From NCBI RefSeq assembly GCF_004358445.1, contig NZ_CP037951.1, positions 297,501-361,500 on the forward strand: a stretch of DNA of 64,000 nucleotides. Direction: 5' to 3'. Made by a program: the position numbers and the translations under genes. Of this stretch, positions 27,200 to 36,870 are shown in pieces; within the stretch, counting starts at the first letter, position 1, and each line of letters begins with the position of its first letter. Origin of the DNA: Parashewanella tropica (GTDB taxonomy: Bacteria > Pseudomonadota > Gammaproteobacteria > Enterobacterales > Shewanellaceae). Below the pieces are notes generated by a model. That model ran no database searches and was not told the DNA's origin. It saw only the letters and a list, made by a program, of their open reading frames with translations.

Positions 27200-28303
27200 A
27201 TGCAGTACAAACGAATTGTGATCAAGGTGGGCAGCGCCTTAGTCGCACCCGAAGGGCAAGGGTGTTCAGGTAAGTACTTACTTGCCATTGCAGGCTTTAT
27301 TAATACATGCCTTCAGCGCAATATTGAAGTGATTTTGGTGTCCTCAGGTAGTGTTGCGGCAGGGCGAAATCATGTCAGTCATGGCTCAGGCCAGCCCTCA
27401 ATTGCCGCTAAACAGGCAATGGCCGCTGTTGGTCAAATGCAAATGATCGCCAATTGGCAACGATTTTTCGATTGCGCTTGCTCACAACTGCTGATCACCC
27501 ACGGCGATTTAAAAGACCGTAGACGTTATTTAAATATTAAAAACACCTTACGGGTGCTATTAGAAAATAACGTGATCCCCATTATTAATGAAAACGATAC
27601 CGTGGCAACTCAAGAGCTTAAAGTCGGAGATAATGACAATCTCGCTGCGTTGGTTGCTATGGTGGCTGAAGCTGATGCGCTGTTGATATTAAGTGATGTT
27701 GACGGTGTGTTTGATGCCGATCCTCGCCAAGTCTATGATGCCAAATTGATCCCCGAAATCCCTAATATTACCAAAGAGATTTATCAACTGGCAGGAGGCA
27801 CTAATAATCCACTCGCTACAGGTGGCATGAGCACTAAAATTCAAGCCGCTGATAAAGCCTGTGAACAAGGTATCGATACCTATATTGTCAATGGTACTCA
27901 AGCTAAGGTCTTTCTAACATTATTGAAAGGAAAGAATCCTGGCACTCGCTTTACGGCTAAAGGGACTAATTTAACTGCGAAAAAGCGCTGGTTAAAAACC
28001 ACCTTAAAAAGTGAAGGCACTTTGCTGGTGGATCAAGGTGCAGTGAATGCATTGCAAAGAAAAGGCGCATCATTATTGCCTATTGGTATTAGAGCGATTA
28101 AAGGAGAGTTCAGTAAAGGTGCTGCCATTACTGTTGCTTATATCGATGATCCAAAAGAAAGTTTGATCGCGAAAGGGATCTGCCAATACTCCAGCCGTGA
28201 TTTAGCCCGTATACAAGGGATCAGCAGCCAAAAAATTGAAACCGTATTGGGCTATTGTCCTAGCCAAGAAGTGATCCATCGAGACGATCTCGTTTTGTTG
28301 TGA
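27200..28303 (+). CDS. proB: Glutamate 5-kinase
   Basis: First enzyme of proline synthesis, phosphorylating the gamma-carboxyl of glutamate; normally feedback-inhibited by proline. The amino-acid kinase domain shows IVIKVGSALV, LVSSGSVAAGR, IPIINENDTVATQE and DNDNLAALVAMVAEAD. The C-terminal PUA domain (~275-367) is present. Starting at ATG 27200 gives 367 residues, exactly the E. coli length; the open frame upstream from 27128 is probably untranslated. proA follows after 21 bp, so the two form an operon. Confidence 0.95.
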   Translation: MQYKRIVIKVGSALVAPEGQGCSGKYLLAIAGFINTCLQRNIEVILVSSGSVAAGRNHVSHGSGQPSIAAKQAMAAVGQMQMIANWQRFFDCACSQLLITHGDLKDRRRYLNIKNTLRVLLENNVIPIINENDTVATQELKVGDNDNLAALVAMVAEADALLILSDVDGVFDADPRQVYDAKLIPEIPNITKEIYQLAGGTNNPLATGGMSTKIQAADKACEQGIDTYIVNGTQAKVFLTLLKGKNPGTRFTAKGTNLTAKKRWLKTTLKSEGTLLVDQGAVNALQRKGASLLPIGIRAIKGEFSKGAAITVAYIDDPKESLIAKGICQYSSRDLARIQGISSQKIETVLGYCPSQEVIHRDDLVLL

Positions 28304-28324
28304 TGAGTAAAATAATGTCAGGTA

Positions 28325-29596
28325 ATGAATAAGATGAAAGAGAATAATACCTTTGATATCGCTCGCTTAGCACGTCAAGCGAGTCAAGCAACACCTCAAG
28401 TCGCTCAGTTAACGGCAGAGCAAAAAAATACCTTACTGCAAGCGATGGCAGACAAAATCCGTCAACATCATCAATTACTGCTCAGTGAAAATCAAAAAGA
28501 TATTGAAGCGGGGAGAGTTAAAGGCTTAACCGAGGCCATGCTGGATAGATTGTTATTGACCGAGTCTAGAGTCGAAGGGATTGCCAGTGCGATTGAGGAC
28601 ATTATCCATTTAGAAGATCCTGTTGGCCGACTTGGCGACTTTAGTGAGCGCCCGAATGGTATTAAAGTCGGCAAGATGCGTATTCCTTTGGGAGTGATTG
28701 CGATGATTTATGAAGCGCGCCCCAATGTGACCGCAGAGGCCGCTGCTTTGTGTCTCAAGTCAGGAAACGGCGTCATTCTTCGTGGTGGCTCTGAAGCGGT
28801 TCACAGTAACCGTGCTATCGCTCAATTTTGGCATCAAGTGCTAGAGCAAGCCAATCTACCAACCGCCATCATTACGATAGTACCAAACACTGATCGCAGT
28901 GTGATCAGCGAATTGCTTAAGCTTAATGAAGATATCGATTTGGTTATTCCAAGAGGCGGTGAAGCCTTGATCCGCTACGTGACTGAAAATTCTCGTATTC
29001 CAGTCATTCAACACTACAAAGGCGTGTGTCACCTCTATATTGATGAACAAGCGGATCTTGAAAAGGCGGTAGCCATTTTAGTGAACGGAAAAACCCAACG
29101 CCCTAGTGCCTGTAATGCTATCGAAACTCTTTTAGTTCACAGTGAGGTTTCCGATGTTTTTTTACCCAAAGCGGTACAAACAATGGCAGAATTTAATGTC
29201 ATCATTCATGCTTGCCCACAAAGCCGAGACTTTTTTGATAACGCACAATTAGCCACAGATGAGGATTATCACGCTGAATATTTGGCTCAAGAAATTGCTG
29301 TTAAAGTCGTGGATGATTATGAAGCGGCGATTGAGCATATTCAAACCTACACTTCAGATCACACCGAAGTCATCGTCACTGAAAATGAAGCTAGAGGACA
29401 AGACTTTATCCGCCGCATCAATTCGTCAGTGGTGATGGTCAACGCCTCTTCACGTTTTTCTGATGGTGGCGAGCTAGGGCTTGGTGCTGAAATTGGCATT
29501 TCAACGTCAAAACTACATGCGTTTGGACCTATGGGGTTAGAGGCATTGACTACAGAGAAATTTGTGGTGTTAGGAGAAGGGCAAGTTAGGGAGTAA
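28325..29596 (+). CDS. proA: Glutamate-5-semialdehyde dehydrogenase
   Basis: A 423-residue NADPH-dependent enzyme reducing glutamyl 5-phosphate to the semialdehyde, the second step of proline synthesis. It has an aldehyde-dehydrogenase fold: MIYEARPNVTAEAAALCLKS, KSGNGVILRGGSEA, PRGGEALIRYV, and the catalytic Cys in QRPSACNAIETLLV. It ends with LGAEIGISTSKLHAFGPMG. The start could be residue 1 or Met4 (KEN). It is the second gene of the proBA operon. Confidence 0.96.
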   Translation: MNKMKENNTFDIARLARQASQATPQVAQLTAEQKNTLLQAMADKIRQHHQLLLSENQKDIEAGRVKGLTEAMLDRLLLTESRVEGIASAIEDIIHLEDPVGRLGDFSERPNGIKVGKMRIPLGVIAMIYEARPNVTAEAAALCLKSGNGVILRGGSEAVHSNRAIAQFWHQVLEQANLPTAIITIVPNTDRSVISELLKLNEDIDLVIPRGGEALIRYVTENSRIPVIQHYKGVCHLYIDEQADLEKAVAILVNGKTQRPSACNAIETLLVHSEVSDVFLPKAVQTMAEFNVIIHACPQSRDFFDNAQLATDEDYHAEYLAQEIAVKVVDDYEAAIEHIQTYTSDHTEVIVTENEARGQDFIRRINSSVVMVNASSRFSDGGELGLGAEIGISTSKLHAFGPMGLEALTTEKFVVLGEGQVRE

Positions 29597-29624
29597 TTTT
29601 TCGTGGTGCTGCACACCACACCGC

Positions 29625-29658
29625 CCAAAGGGAGGTTCATCAGCAAACCTCCCTTTGG
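29625..29658 (+). terminator. Strong hairpin after proA (probable terminator)
   Basis: A perfect 13-bp stem, ccaaagggaggtt (29625-29637) with aacctccctttgg (29646-29658), loop 8 nt. There is no T-run after it. It is the first structure after the proBA operon. Confidence 0.6.
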
Positions 29659-29669
29659 AAACCCTCATG

Positions 29670-29814
29670 CCGCCCAGACGTCGCTAAACGTTTCAGTGAT
29701 AATTGAATAAATGGCTAACGACTCTGATGGTACATCCATGTACCCCAGAGTCTAGCCCGACGTCCATGTCGGACTCACGCCATTTTGATATTCAATTCTC
29801 ACTGAAACAGCTCC
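29670..29814 (+). repeat. Palindromic element, left copy of an inverted pair flanking the DUF4062 gene
   Basis: A ~145-bp element: gccgccca, then gctaaacgtttcag, an arm that pairs with cactgaaacag near 29811, and the core hairpins ggtacatccatgtacc (29730-29745) and ccgacgtccatgtcgg. The same element is found in opposite orientation at 31177-31319, with homology extending over the outer gccgccca block. Confidence 0.85.
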
Positions 29815-29854
29815 GATGGGATGAGAAGGTGAACTCTGAGAACTAGTTGAAAGC

Positions 29855-31027
29855 CTAATGCTTTAAATGAAACATTAATATTTCAGCTTCTTTTTCATAA
29901 TGCTCCATGTCAGGAGCTTCTAAAACAAATGTTAAATTGAGTTCTACGCTTTCCCCTGTTTCCTTTATTTTATCAAGTGCTTTAGGTACTTCATCATATT
30001 GCTCATTTATAAACTTCTCGATTTTGTATAAAGGGTCATCTGCAAAACTAGATAGTTCATTTAACAAGGGATGGAATATTTCATCAACTTCTAACCTTTT
30101 AAAAGAAAGCTTCCAATTTATTATATTTTCATATGCTTCGAGCAATCTTTGACTAACATGTTGGATTTTTTGGTGACATCCTGATGTATGAGCTTCATTG
30201 AAAGATGCGTCAGCAGCATTATTAATTAGAGTCGAAACAATGGCTATTAGTTTTAACATTTCTGATTGATGATTACTCATCCATTGAAAGACTTGGGAAG
30301 GGTCGTGAATAGTGACTACATCACTAAAACAAATACCATATTCTAAATCGAATTTTTTATGGCTTAGGCTATCTAGATAGAATTTACATAGCTCGCCAAA
30401 AAGTAAATAAACCCAGCCGTATGGTTTTTCAATGATTAATTTTGCAGCATTGGCAGAATATAGTTGTTCTGGAAGTTTGAATTTTGAGCTTTGTAACTTC
30501 TGTCGAGCAATGAGCGATTCCATGAAAAGATAAGGAATTTGCTGTAACAATGCATCTTTAATGTGTTGAGCATCATTGAATTTATATATCCAATTGGATT
30601 TATAGTCTGAGACGCTCTCTACGAATTCAAGAACCTTGGGGTTTTCGACATGTGAAGTAAAGTCTGCATTTGGATTGTTTTTCCATATAGGTAAAATGTT
30701 AGTTATATTTTGATTAATGAAAACATATATCGGAATTCCTTTTTTCTTTGCCTCAATATATTCGAGATTTGTAATAGATCTGCCATTCTCAGTTTGAAAT
30801 CCATATCTAGGTCCAATTATCAGAATAAAAATATCGGCTCTTTCCCTTACATTTTGTAAGCAGTTTGCTACGGTATCTATATCAGGAGATATTGGGAAAG
30901 AATCATATTCAGACAGTAGAGGCTCTAGACCTAAAGAGATGATTAAATTTCTAATTTCTGCTCTTACCTGTCCTAAATCAAAACAAGTTGAACTGACAAA
31001 AATAGTTGGTTTATATCCTTTCGGCAT
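29855..31027 (-). CDS. DUF4062-domain protein
   Basis: A 390-residue protein. The N-terminal ~110 residues match the DUF4062 pattern: TIFVSSTCFDLGQVRAEIR (8-26), then ADIFILIIGPRYG, then TNLEYIEAKKKGIPIYVFI, a TIR/Rossmann-like alpha-beta fold. The remainder (~150-390) is helical and unrecognised, with no membrane segments. DUF4062 proteins often occur as N-terminal sensors or effectors in defence and signalling proteins; activity here is not shown. The gene is AT-rich relative to its neighbours, has no operon partner, and sits between two inverted palindromic elements, all signs of an acquired cassette. Confidence 0.78.
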   Translation of the reverse strand: MPKGYKPTIFVSSTCFDLGQVRAEIRNLIISLGLEPLLSEYDSFPISPDIDTVANCLQNVRERADIFILIIGPRYGFQTENGRSITNLEYIEAKKKGIPIYVFINQNITNILPIWKNNPNADFTSHVENPKVLEFVESVSDYKSNWIYKFNDAQHIKDALLQQIPYLFMESLIARQKLQSSKFKLPEQLYSANAAKLIIEKPYGWVYLLFGELCKFYLDSLSHKKFDLEYGICFSDVVTIHDPSQVFQWMSNHQSEMLKLIAIVSTLINNAADASFNEAHTSGCHQKIQHVSQRLLEAYENIINWKLSFKRLEVDEIFHPLLNELSSFADDPLYKIEKFINEQYDEVPKALDKIKETGESVELNLTFVLEAPDMEHYEKEAEILMFHLKH

Positions 31028-31176
31028 ACTCTTAATTCTTTGTTTAAACGGTGAAATGTTTGAGTTCTTAAATTACCATAGAGTTATACGGAATGGTGGT
31101 TCTATTTTGTGTTTAGAAAAAAGCTATGTATGTTCAACATATTGTTATTTAGGGCGATAACTAATTTTCCCCCTTT

Positions 31177-31319
31177 GGAGCTGTTTCGGATTTTATTGAA
31201 TATAAAATGACGTAAGCCCGACATGGATGTCGGGCTAGGCTCTGGGGTACATGGATGTACCATCAGAGGCGTTAGGCATTTATTCAATAAAATCTGAAAC
31301 GTTTAGCTCCGTTGGGCGG
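31177..31319 (-). repeat. Palindromic element, right copy of the inverted pair
   Basis: Reverse-oriented relative of 29670-29814. Read on the minus strand it shows gccgccca, gctaaacgtttcag, an arm with attgaataaatgcc, hairpin ggtacatccatgtacc, hairpin cccgacatccatgtcggg, and the closing arm ending gaaacagctcc. Confidence 0.85.
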
Positions 31320-31332
31320 CACGGGGAGTTGT

Positions 31333-31414
31333 TAGAGGGGACTTGCTGTAGAGTCCCCTCTATCACGGGTGTGGGTGGTAAACCCACGACTTTCTAGAGT
31401 TTCGCAGAAACTCT
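31333..31414. repeat. Cluster of three consecutive short hairpins
   Basis: Three perfect stems in a row: tagaggggact/agtcccctcta (31333-31362, 11 bp), gtgggt/acccac (31371-31387, 6 bp) and agagttt/aaactct (31396-31414, 7 bp). None is followed by a T-run and none abuts a gene end. The role is unknown. Confidence 0.7.
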
Positions 31415-31544
31415 CCCTCTGCCTAAACCAAAAAACAAGCGCTAGCTCAAACCACCCTCCCGTCAATCACCTAAATGGGCTATCGACCCGTCGACAATTA
31501 TTAGAAATAATGAAAACCTGACATGGAGTTGGGTGTGGTTCTGC

Positions 31545-31560
31545 GGTGCATGGATGCACC
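31545..31560. repeat. Degenerate fragment of the two-hairpin repeat
   Basis: One intact hairpin, ggtgcatggatgcacc, with the same tggatg centre as the other copies. A decayed partner (acctgacatggagttggg) lies just to its left. Confidence 0.6.
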
Positions 31561-31572
31561 ATTTGAACTTTT

Positions 31573-31733
31573 ATACCATTCGTACCAATTAACTATGTCT
31601 TAGATGAAGCCTTAGCTTTGTAACTACATCGTTGCAATTCCTCACCATAGCTACAGCTATGATTCGTCATTGCGCCTTGTATTTCCTTTACTAACGCTTC
31701 CCTTAAAACACAATTAATTGATGTGAATGGTAT
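31573..31733. mobile_element. MITE-like element with terminal inverted repeats
   Basis: A 161-bp stretch whose ends pair: ataccattcgtaccaattaa on the left, and on the minus strand ataccattcacatcaattaa from the right end (17 of 20 identical). An internal hairpin catagctacagctatg lies near the middle. It has no coding capacity. The class is inferred from size and TIRs; the target duplication is uncertain. Confidence 0.65.
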
Positions 31734-31751
31734 TAGTTGCCGCTACAGATC

Positions 31752-31788
31752 AAAAAAAGCCTTTTGAATGCTCAAAAGGCTTTTTTTA
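31752..31788 (-). terminator. Terminator of the murA operon
   Basis: The stem agccttttga / tcaaaaggct has T-runs on either side. On the minus strand it follows murA by ~35 bp. The symmetric runs let it work in both directions. Confidence 0.9.
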
Positions 31789-31822
31789 CTTGAGGTGCAG
31801 CTGTAAAAATAATTCGTGAAAG

Positions 31823-33094
<1,272 letters not shown>

Positions 33095-33352
33095 TTATGC
33101 TGGCATATTAAAGAGCTTTTCGCGTTTCCACTGCTCCGGAGTAAAGGTTTTGATGGTTAGCGCGTGTAAAGCACCGCTTGCAATTTGCTCTGATAACGGC
33201 GCATAAATTGCCTGCTGACGTTTTACTGGAGAAAGTTCACCAAACATATCGGCAACCGCAATCACTTTGTAGTGGGTACCGTCTTGAGTTACGTACAGTT
33301 CGTCAAGTTCGAGCTGAGCGCGTAATAGCTCTTCTACTTGTTTGCATTCCAT
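33095..33352 (-). CDS. ibaG: BolA-family protein IbaG
   Basis: An 85-residue BolA-like protein. These small cytosolic proteins bind monothiol glutaredoxins and handle Fe-S clusters. FGELSPVKRQQAIYAPLSEQ and the C-terminal helix-strand region fit the class II KH-like BolA fold. Its place between mlaB and murA is the conserved IbaG (YrbA) locus, which sets it apart from BolA itself. Confidence 0.93.
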   Translation of the reverse strand: MECKQVEELLRAQLELDELYVTQDGTHYKVIAVADMFGELSPVKRQQAIYAPLSEQIASGALHALTIKTFTPEQWKREKLFNMPA

Positions 33353-33372
33353 CGGAATTACTACCTTAATTT

Positions 33373-33666
33373 TTAAGAATTTTGAGATTCAAACATTGGT
33401 TGCAAGTTATAAAGCGCAATCAATGATTGTAATTGTTGGGAAGGGTTCACCAACAATAAGATTAGGTTATTCTGTTTTTGTTGTTCGACTAAATGAAACA
33501 AAAACGCAATGCCTGAACTATCAATGTAATTAAGCTCAGATAGGTCAAGTTGATTGACTTGTGAGCTTAACAAGCTCTTGCGTTTTGTCCAGAGAGCGAC
33601 GACCTCTTCTCGTGAGAGTCGCCCTGATAGAACACAGCTGTCTTGATTAATAGTGAATTGTGCCAT
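33373..33666 (-). CDS. mlaB: Phospholipid transport protein MlaB (STAS domain)
   Basis: A 97-residue STAS-domain subunit of the inner-membrane MlaFEDB ABC transporter. LDLSELNYIDSSGIAFLFHL (about 41-60) is the anti-sigma-antagonist-like signature with the conserved Ser. MlaB binds the MlaF ATPase and stabilises the complex. Its ATG overlaps the mlaC stop (TAATG at 33666), indicating coupled translation. Confidence 0.93.
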   Translation of the reverse strand: MAQFTINQDSCVLSGRLSREEVVALWTKRKSLLSSQVNQLDLSELNYIDSSGIAFLFHLVEQQKQNNLILLLVNPSQQLQSLIALYNLQPMFESQNS

Positions 33667-34310
33667 TATTTTGTCTCAGCTGCTGCTTGAATAGGAGCTT
33701 TTGCTTTTTCACTTAGCATCTTGATGACAGAGTCTAGGCCTTGGCGCTGGATCAAGCCACCGATTTCTGATTGCTTAGATTGTAATAAGCTCACGCCTTC
33801 GGCCACTAAATCAAACACTTTCCAAGTGCCATTTTTCAGCTTACGCACTTTAAAAGAGATATTGATTGGTGGACGGCCACCTGAAATCACCTGTACAGGT
33901 ACAGTAACAATTTTTTGATTACTGAAATCCTTAGCTGGAGAAAATTTGACTTGCTGATCAGTGTACGCTGTAAAGGCTGTCGCATAGGTGCTGATCAAAT
34001 AGTCTTTGAATGAGGTAACAAATGCCGTGCGCTGTGATTTCGACGATGAACGTAAATTACGACCTAAGACCATGTACGAGGCATATTTGTAATCAACATA
34101 AGGTAACAACTCATCGGTGATGATGGTTTTTAAATAGTTAGGATCGGCTTTAATTTTGCTTTGATCCGCTTTAAAACGTGCAAAGGTTTGATCGGCTACC
34201 TGTTGGATCATGGTGTATGGGTTTTTAGTGTTAATATCAGCGGCCATTACAGAAAAGCTGCTGATCATTAAACAGATAGGTAATAAAATTTTGGAGAATA
34301 ACTTTCGCAT
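33666..34310 (-). CDS. mlaC: Periplasmic phospholipid-binding protein MlaC
   Basis: A 214-residue soluble lipid carrier that shuttles phospholipids between the MlaA-porin complex and MlaFEDB. The signal peptide (RKLFSKILLPICLMISSFSVMAA) ends near residue 24. The mature protein shows the Tol_Tol_Ttg2 pattern: LLPYVDYKYASYMVLG, FVTSFKDYLISTYATAFTAY and WKVFDLVAEGVSLLQS. It is the usual length for the family. Confidence 0.95.
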   Translation of the reverse strand: MRKLFSKILLPICLMISSFSVMAADINTKNPYTMIQQVADQTFARFKADQSKIKADPNYLKTIITDELLPYVDYKYASYMVLGRNLRSSSKSQRTAFVTSFKDYLISTYATAFTAYTDQQVKFSPAKDFSNQKIVTVPVQVISGGRPPINISFKVRKLKNGTWKVFDLVAEGVSLLQSKQSEIGGLIQRQGLDSVIKMLSEKAKAPIQAAAETK

Positions 34311-34319
34311 GGGTTGCTC

Positions 34320-34793
34320 CTACTTATCTTTTGAGCCAAGGCTATACAGGAACTGCCCAATCAGATCTTCTAATACTAAAGCTGAGTGAGTGTTCTCAAT
34401 TTGGTCGCCATTCTTAAGCATTGAAATATCGTCATCCACAAACCCTGGGGTCAGACCAAGGAATTGTTCGCCCAATAAGCCTGAGGTTAGAATGGATAGG
34501 CTACTGGTTTCTGGGAATTGGTCGTAGCGCTTGTCGATTTGAATGGTCACTACTGCATCCAGTTGTTTTGGATCCAGAGTGATATCACTCACTCGGCCTA
34601 CAGTTACCCCTCCGACTTTTACAGGGGAGCGTACTTTAAGGCCACCAACGTTAGTAAAGTGAGCCTTGAGGGCATAAGTGCTTTCACCACTATCAATTTT
34701 GATATTCGCTACGTTAAACACCAAAGTGAGAAACGCGGCTAAACCAGTAAGTAAAAAACATCCAACTAAAAATTCAATTTTGCGAGTCAACAT
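34320..34793 (-). CDS. mlaD: MCE-domain protein MlaD
   Basis: A 157-residue membrane-anchored substrate-binding subunit. One N-terminal membrane helix (EFLVGCFLLTGLAAFLTLVF) is followed by the MCE domain (VGGLKVRSPVKVGGVTVGRV at about 48-67). The C-terminus has SSLSILTSGLLGEQFLGLTPG. Six copies form the hexameric lipid-binding ring in the periplasm. A 108-bp gap containing a hairpin separates it from mlaE, which is wider than elsewhere in this operon. Confidence 0.95.
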   Translation of the reverse strand: MLTRKIEFLVGCFLLTGLAAFLTLVFNVANIKIDSGESTYALKAHFTNVGGLKVRSPVKVGGVTVGRVSDITLDPKQLDAVVTIQIDKRYDQFPETSSLSILTSGLLGEQFLGLTPGFVDDDISMLKNGDQIENTHSALVLEDLIGQFLYSLGSKDK

Positions 34794-34826
34794 ATTTGCC
34801 TACCACAAGTCAAAAAGTCCGTTTTA

Positions 34827-34843
34827 GGGCAGTAACACTGCCC
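34827..34843 (-). promoter_or_regulatory. Hairpin in the mlaE-mlaD gap
   Basis: The perfect 7-bp stem gggcagt / actgccc with a 3-nt loop lies inside the operon. Its position suggests an RNA-processing or attenuating element; no further evidence. Confidence 0.4.
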
Positions 34844-34901
34844 AATTAAAAAATCTATGTATTTGTTTCGCTTCACGCTTTTTAGCGGAAGTACTGCAGC
34901 A

Positions 34902-35684
34902 TTAACCAAACATTAATGCTGTTAATAAAAAGTCTAAAGCCAAGACGGCTAAGCTAGCTTGCACCACGGTTTGAGTGGTAGCACGGCTTATCCCTTCAGG
35001 GTTCGGTATTACTTGATAGCCTCGGTAAAGGGCAATCCAAGTGACTACAACGGCAAACACTAGACTTTTTATTAGAGAGTTTAGAATATCTTGGTGCCAC
35101 TCTACTTTAGATTGCAGAATCGACCAAAAAGAACCTGCATCAATGCCTTTCCATTCAACACCAACGATGTGGCCGCCATAAATGCCAATGGCAGAGAAAA
35201 TCATCGCTAGCAGTGGCATACTGATCACACCTGCCCAAAATCTCGGTGCTATCACTTGTCTTAAGGGATCAATCGCCATCATCTCTAAACTGGAAAGCTG
35301 CTCGGTACTTTTCATTAGGCCTATTTCAGCCGTTAACGCAGAGCCCGCTCGACCCGCAAACAGCAAGGCTGTGACGACTGGCCCAAGTTCGCGCAGTAAA
35401 CTCAGTGCGACCATAGGACCTAGGCTTTCTTCGGTACCGAAGTCAGACAAGATGGTATAGCCTTGCAATGCCAGCACCATACCAATGAATAAGCCTGAAA
35501 TGGTAATAATGATAAAGGATTGAACGCCCACAACATAAAGCTGCTTTATGAGAAGCGGGGTTCCTTTACGGATGCGTGGCACATTTACAATGGCATTCCA
35601 CAACATGAGTCCAGCTCGGCCAAAACCGGAAATAAACTCAATAGCGTTATGCCCTACAGCGGTGATACGATCAACGATTCTCAC
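34902..35684 (-). CDS. mlaE: Phospholipid ABC transporter permease MlaE
   Basis: A 260-residue inner-membrane permease of the Mla system. The core [23 protein letters not shown] and [17 protein letters not shown] motifs are nearly identical to the E. coli protein. The end [20 protein letters not shown] is also family-typical. The frame is open from 35813, but the GTG at 35684 is the likely start. It has aaggag 8 nt upstream (35693-35698), gives exactly the E. coli length, and overlaps the mlaF stop by 14 bp. Confidence 0.95.
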   Translation of the reverse strand: MRIVDRITAVGHNAIEFISGFGRAGLMLWNAIVNVPRIRKGTPLLIKQLYVVGVQSFIIITISGLFIGMVLALQGYTILSDFGTEESLGPMVALSLLRELGPVVTALLFAGRAGSALTAEIGLMKSTEQLSSLEMMAIDPLRQVIAPRFWAGVISMPLLAMIFSAIGIYGGHIVGVEWKGIDAGSFWSILQSKVEWHQDILNSLIKSLVFAVVVTWIALYRGYQVIPNPEGISRATTQTVVQASLAVLALDFLLTALMFG

Positions 35685-36483
35685 CCAATAACTCCTTTTT
35701 ATAATCTGATGCAGGGAAGTGGAATGGTACAGGGCCGTCAGGCTCCCCTCCCATAAATTGTTGTAACTGGGGGTTATCTGATTGTCTAAGTTGCTCTGGT
35801 GTACCCTCGGCAATCACTTTTTTATCAGCAACCACATAGACATAGTCAGCAATACTGAGTACTTCAACCACGTCATGGGAAACCACCACTGATGTGAGGT
35901 TTAATGATTCCGATAACTCTTTGATCAGTTTTACCAATACGCCCATCGCGATAGGATCTTGACCTGCAAAGGGCTCATCATACATCACCAATTCTGGCTC
36001 AAGCGCAATGGCACGGGCAAGTGCCGCTCGGCGCTGCATACCGCCTGATAGCTCATTAGGCATGAGTTTACCAGCACCTCTTAATCCAACTGCTTCTAAT
36101 TTCATCGCCACTATGGTGTTGATGATGCTTTCGGGTAGATTGGAGTGTTCACGAAGGGCAAAAGCGACATTATCAGCCACATTGATATCGGTAAATAAGG
36201 CGCCACTTTGGAACAACATACTCATTCGTTGGCGTAGCTTAAATAATTGGCTGCGGCTAATTTTATGCAAGTCTTGGCCGTCAAATAATACTTGGCCAGA
36301 ATCTGGGGTCAGTTGTCCACCCATTAATTTCAGCAGTGTTGTTTTACCAATACCACTTGGGCCCATAATCGCAGTCACTTTCCCTTTAGGAATGGTCAGA
36401 TTGAGATCTTTAAAAATTGCTCTTGAGCCTCGATTGAAGCTCATATTCCTCACTTCTACCAAATTTGGTGTTTGATTTTCCAT
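35671..36483 (-). CDS. mlaF: Phospholipid ABC transporter ATPase MlaF
   Basis: A 270-residue ABC ATPase powering the Mla lipid transporter. Walker A is GPSGIGKT (41-48), the signature [14 protein letters not shown], and Walker [15 protein letters not shown]. The H-loop region is [11 protein letters not shown]. It is the first gene of the leftward mla-ibaG-murA operon; the 387-bp gap upstream is shared with kdsD. Confidence 0.96.
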   Translation of the reverse strand: MENQTPNLVEVRNMSFNRGSRAIFKDLNLTIPKGKVTAIMGPSGIGKTTLLKLMGGQLTPDSGQVLFDGQDLHKISRSQLFKLRQRMSMLFQSGALFTDINVADNVAFALREHSNLPESIINTIVAMKLEAVGLRGAGKLMPNELSGGMQRRAALARAIALEPELVMYDEPFAGQDPIAMGVLVKLIKELSESLNLTSVVVSHDVVEVLSIADYVYVVADKKVIAEGTPEQLRQSDNPQLQQFMGGEPDGPVPFHFPASDYKKELLGENR

Positions 36484-36870
36484 TTAGAGCCTTTAGTCGA
36501 AAGAGAGATCCCCTGCGGGAAATACAAAATAAAACAGTGTACGAAAATGTATAAAATGGCACAAGAATCGAATCGACAGATGCCATGATATCTTCAAGCA
36601 TGTATTTATTGTAACGCACTGTTGTTTTTTAAGTAACTGCATGATTACTTTTGAATAATCGTTATTGCTATTACAATGATTTTGTTTGCTACAGTAATCG
36701 TGAACTCGACGATATTGAATATAGGATTGCTAAAATTATATCTAAGTTCCGTGAATTATCCTTTATTTATGACATTTTTGTTCACTTGAATACATAAAGG
36801 GAGGCTTTCAATTTGTTGCAATTCCAGCGAAAATGTTATTCAAGGATTAGGTTGGGTAGAATAGAAAACA
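36484..36870. other. Divergent intergenic region mlaF / kdsD
   Basis: 387 bp, AT-rich, without a gene. It must hold promoters for both envelope operons, but no box was clear enough to name. No repeat was seen. Confidence 0.6.

Larger units (their letters stand above)
31028..31822. other. 795-bp non-coding accessory stretch
   Basis: No convincing gene is present on either strand. The stretch holds the right-hand palindromic element (31177-31319), three consecutive hairpins (31333-31414), a degenerate repeat fragment with hairpin ggtgcatggatgcacc (31545-31560), a MITE-like element (31573-31733) and the murA terminator (31752-31788). It looks like a landing site for small non-autonomous repeats. 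Confidence 0.75.
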
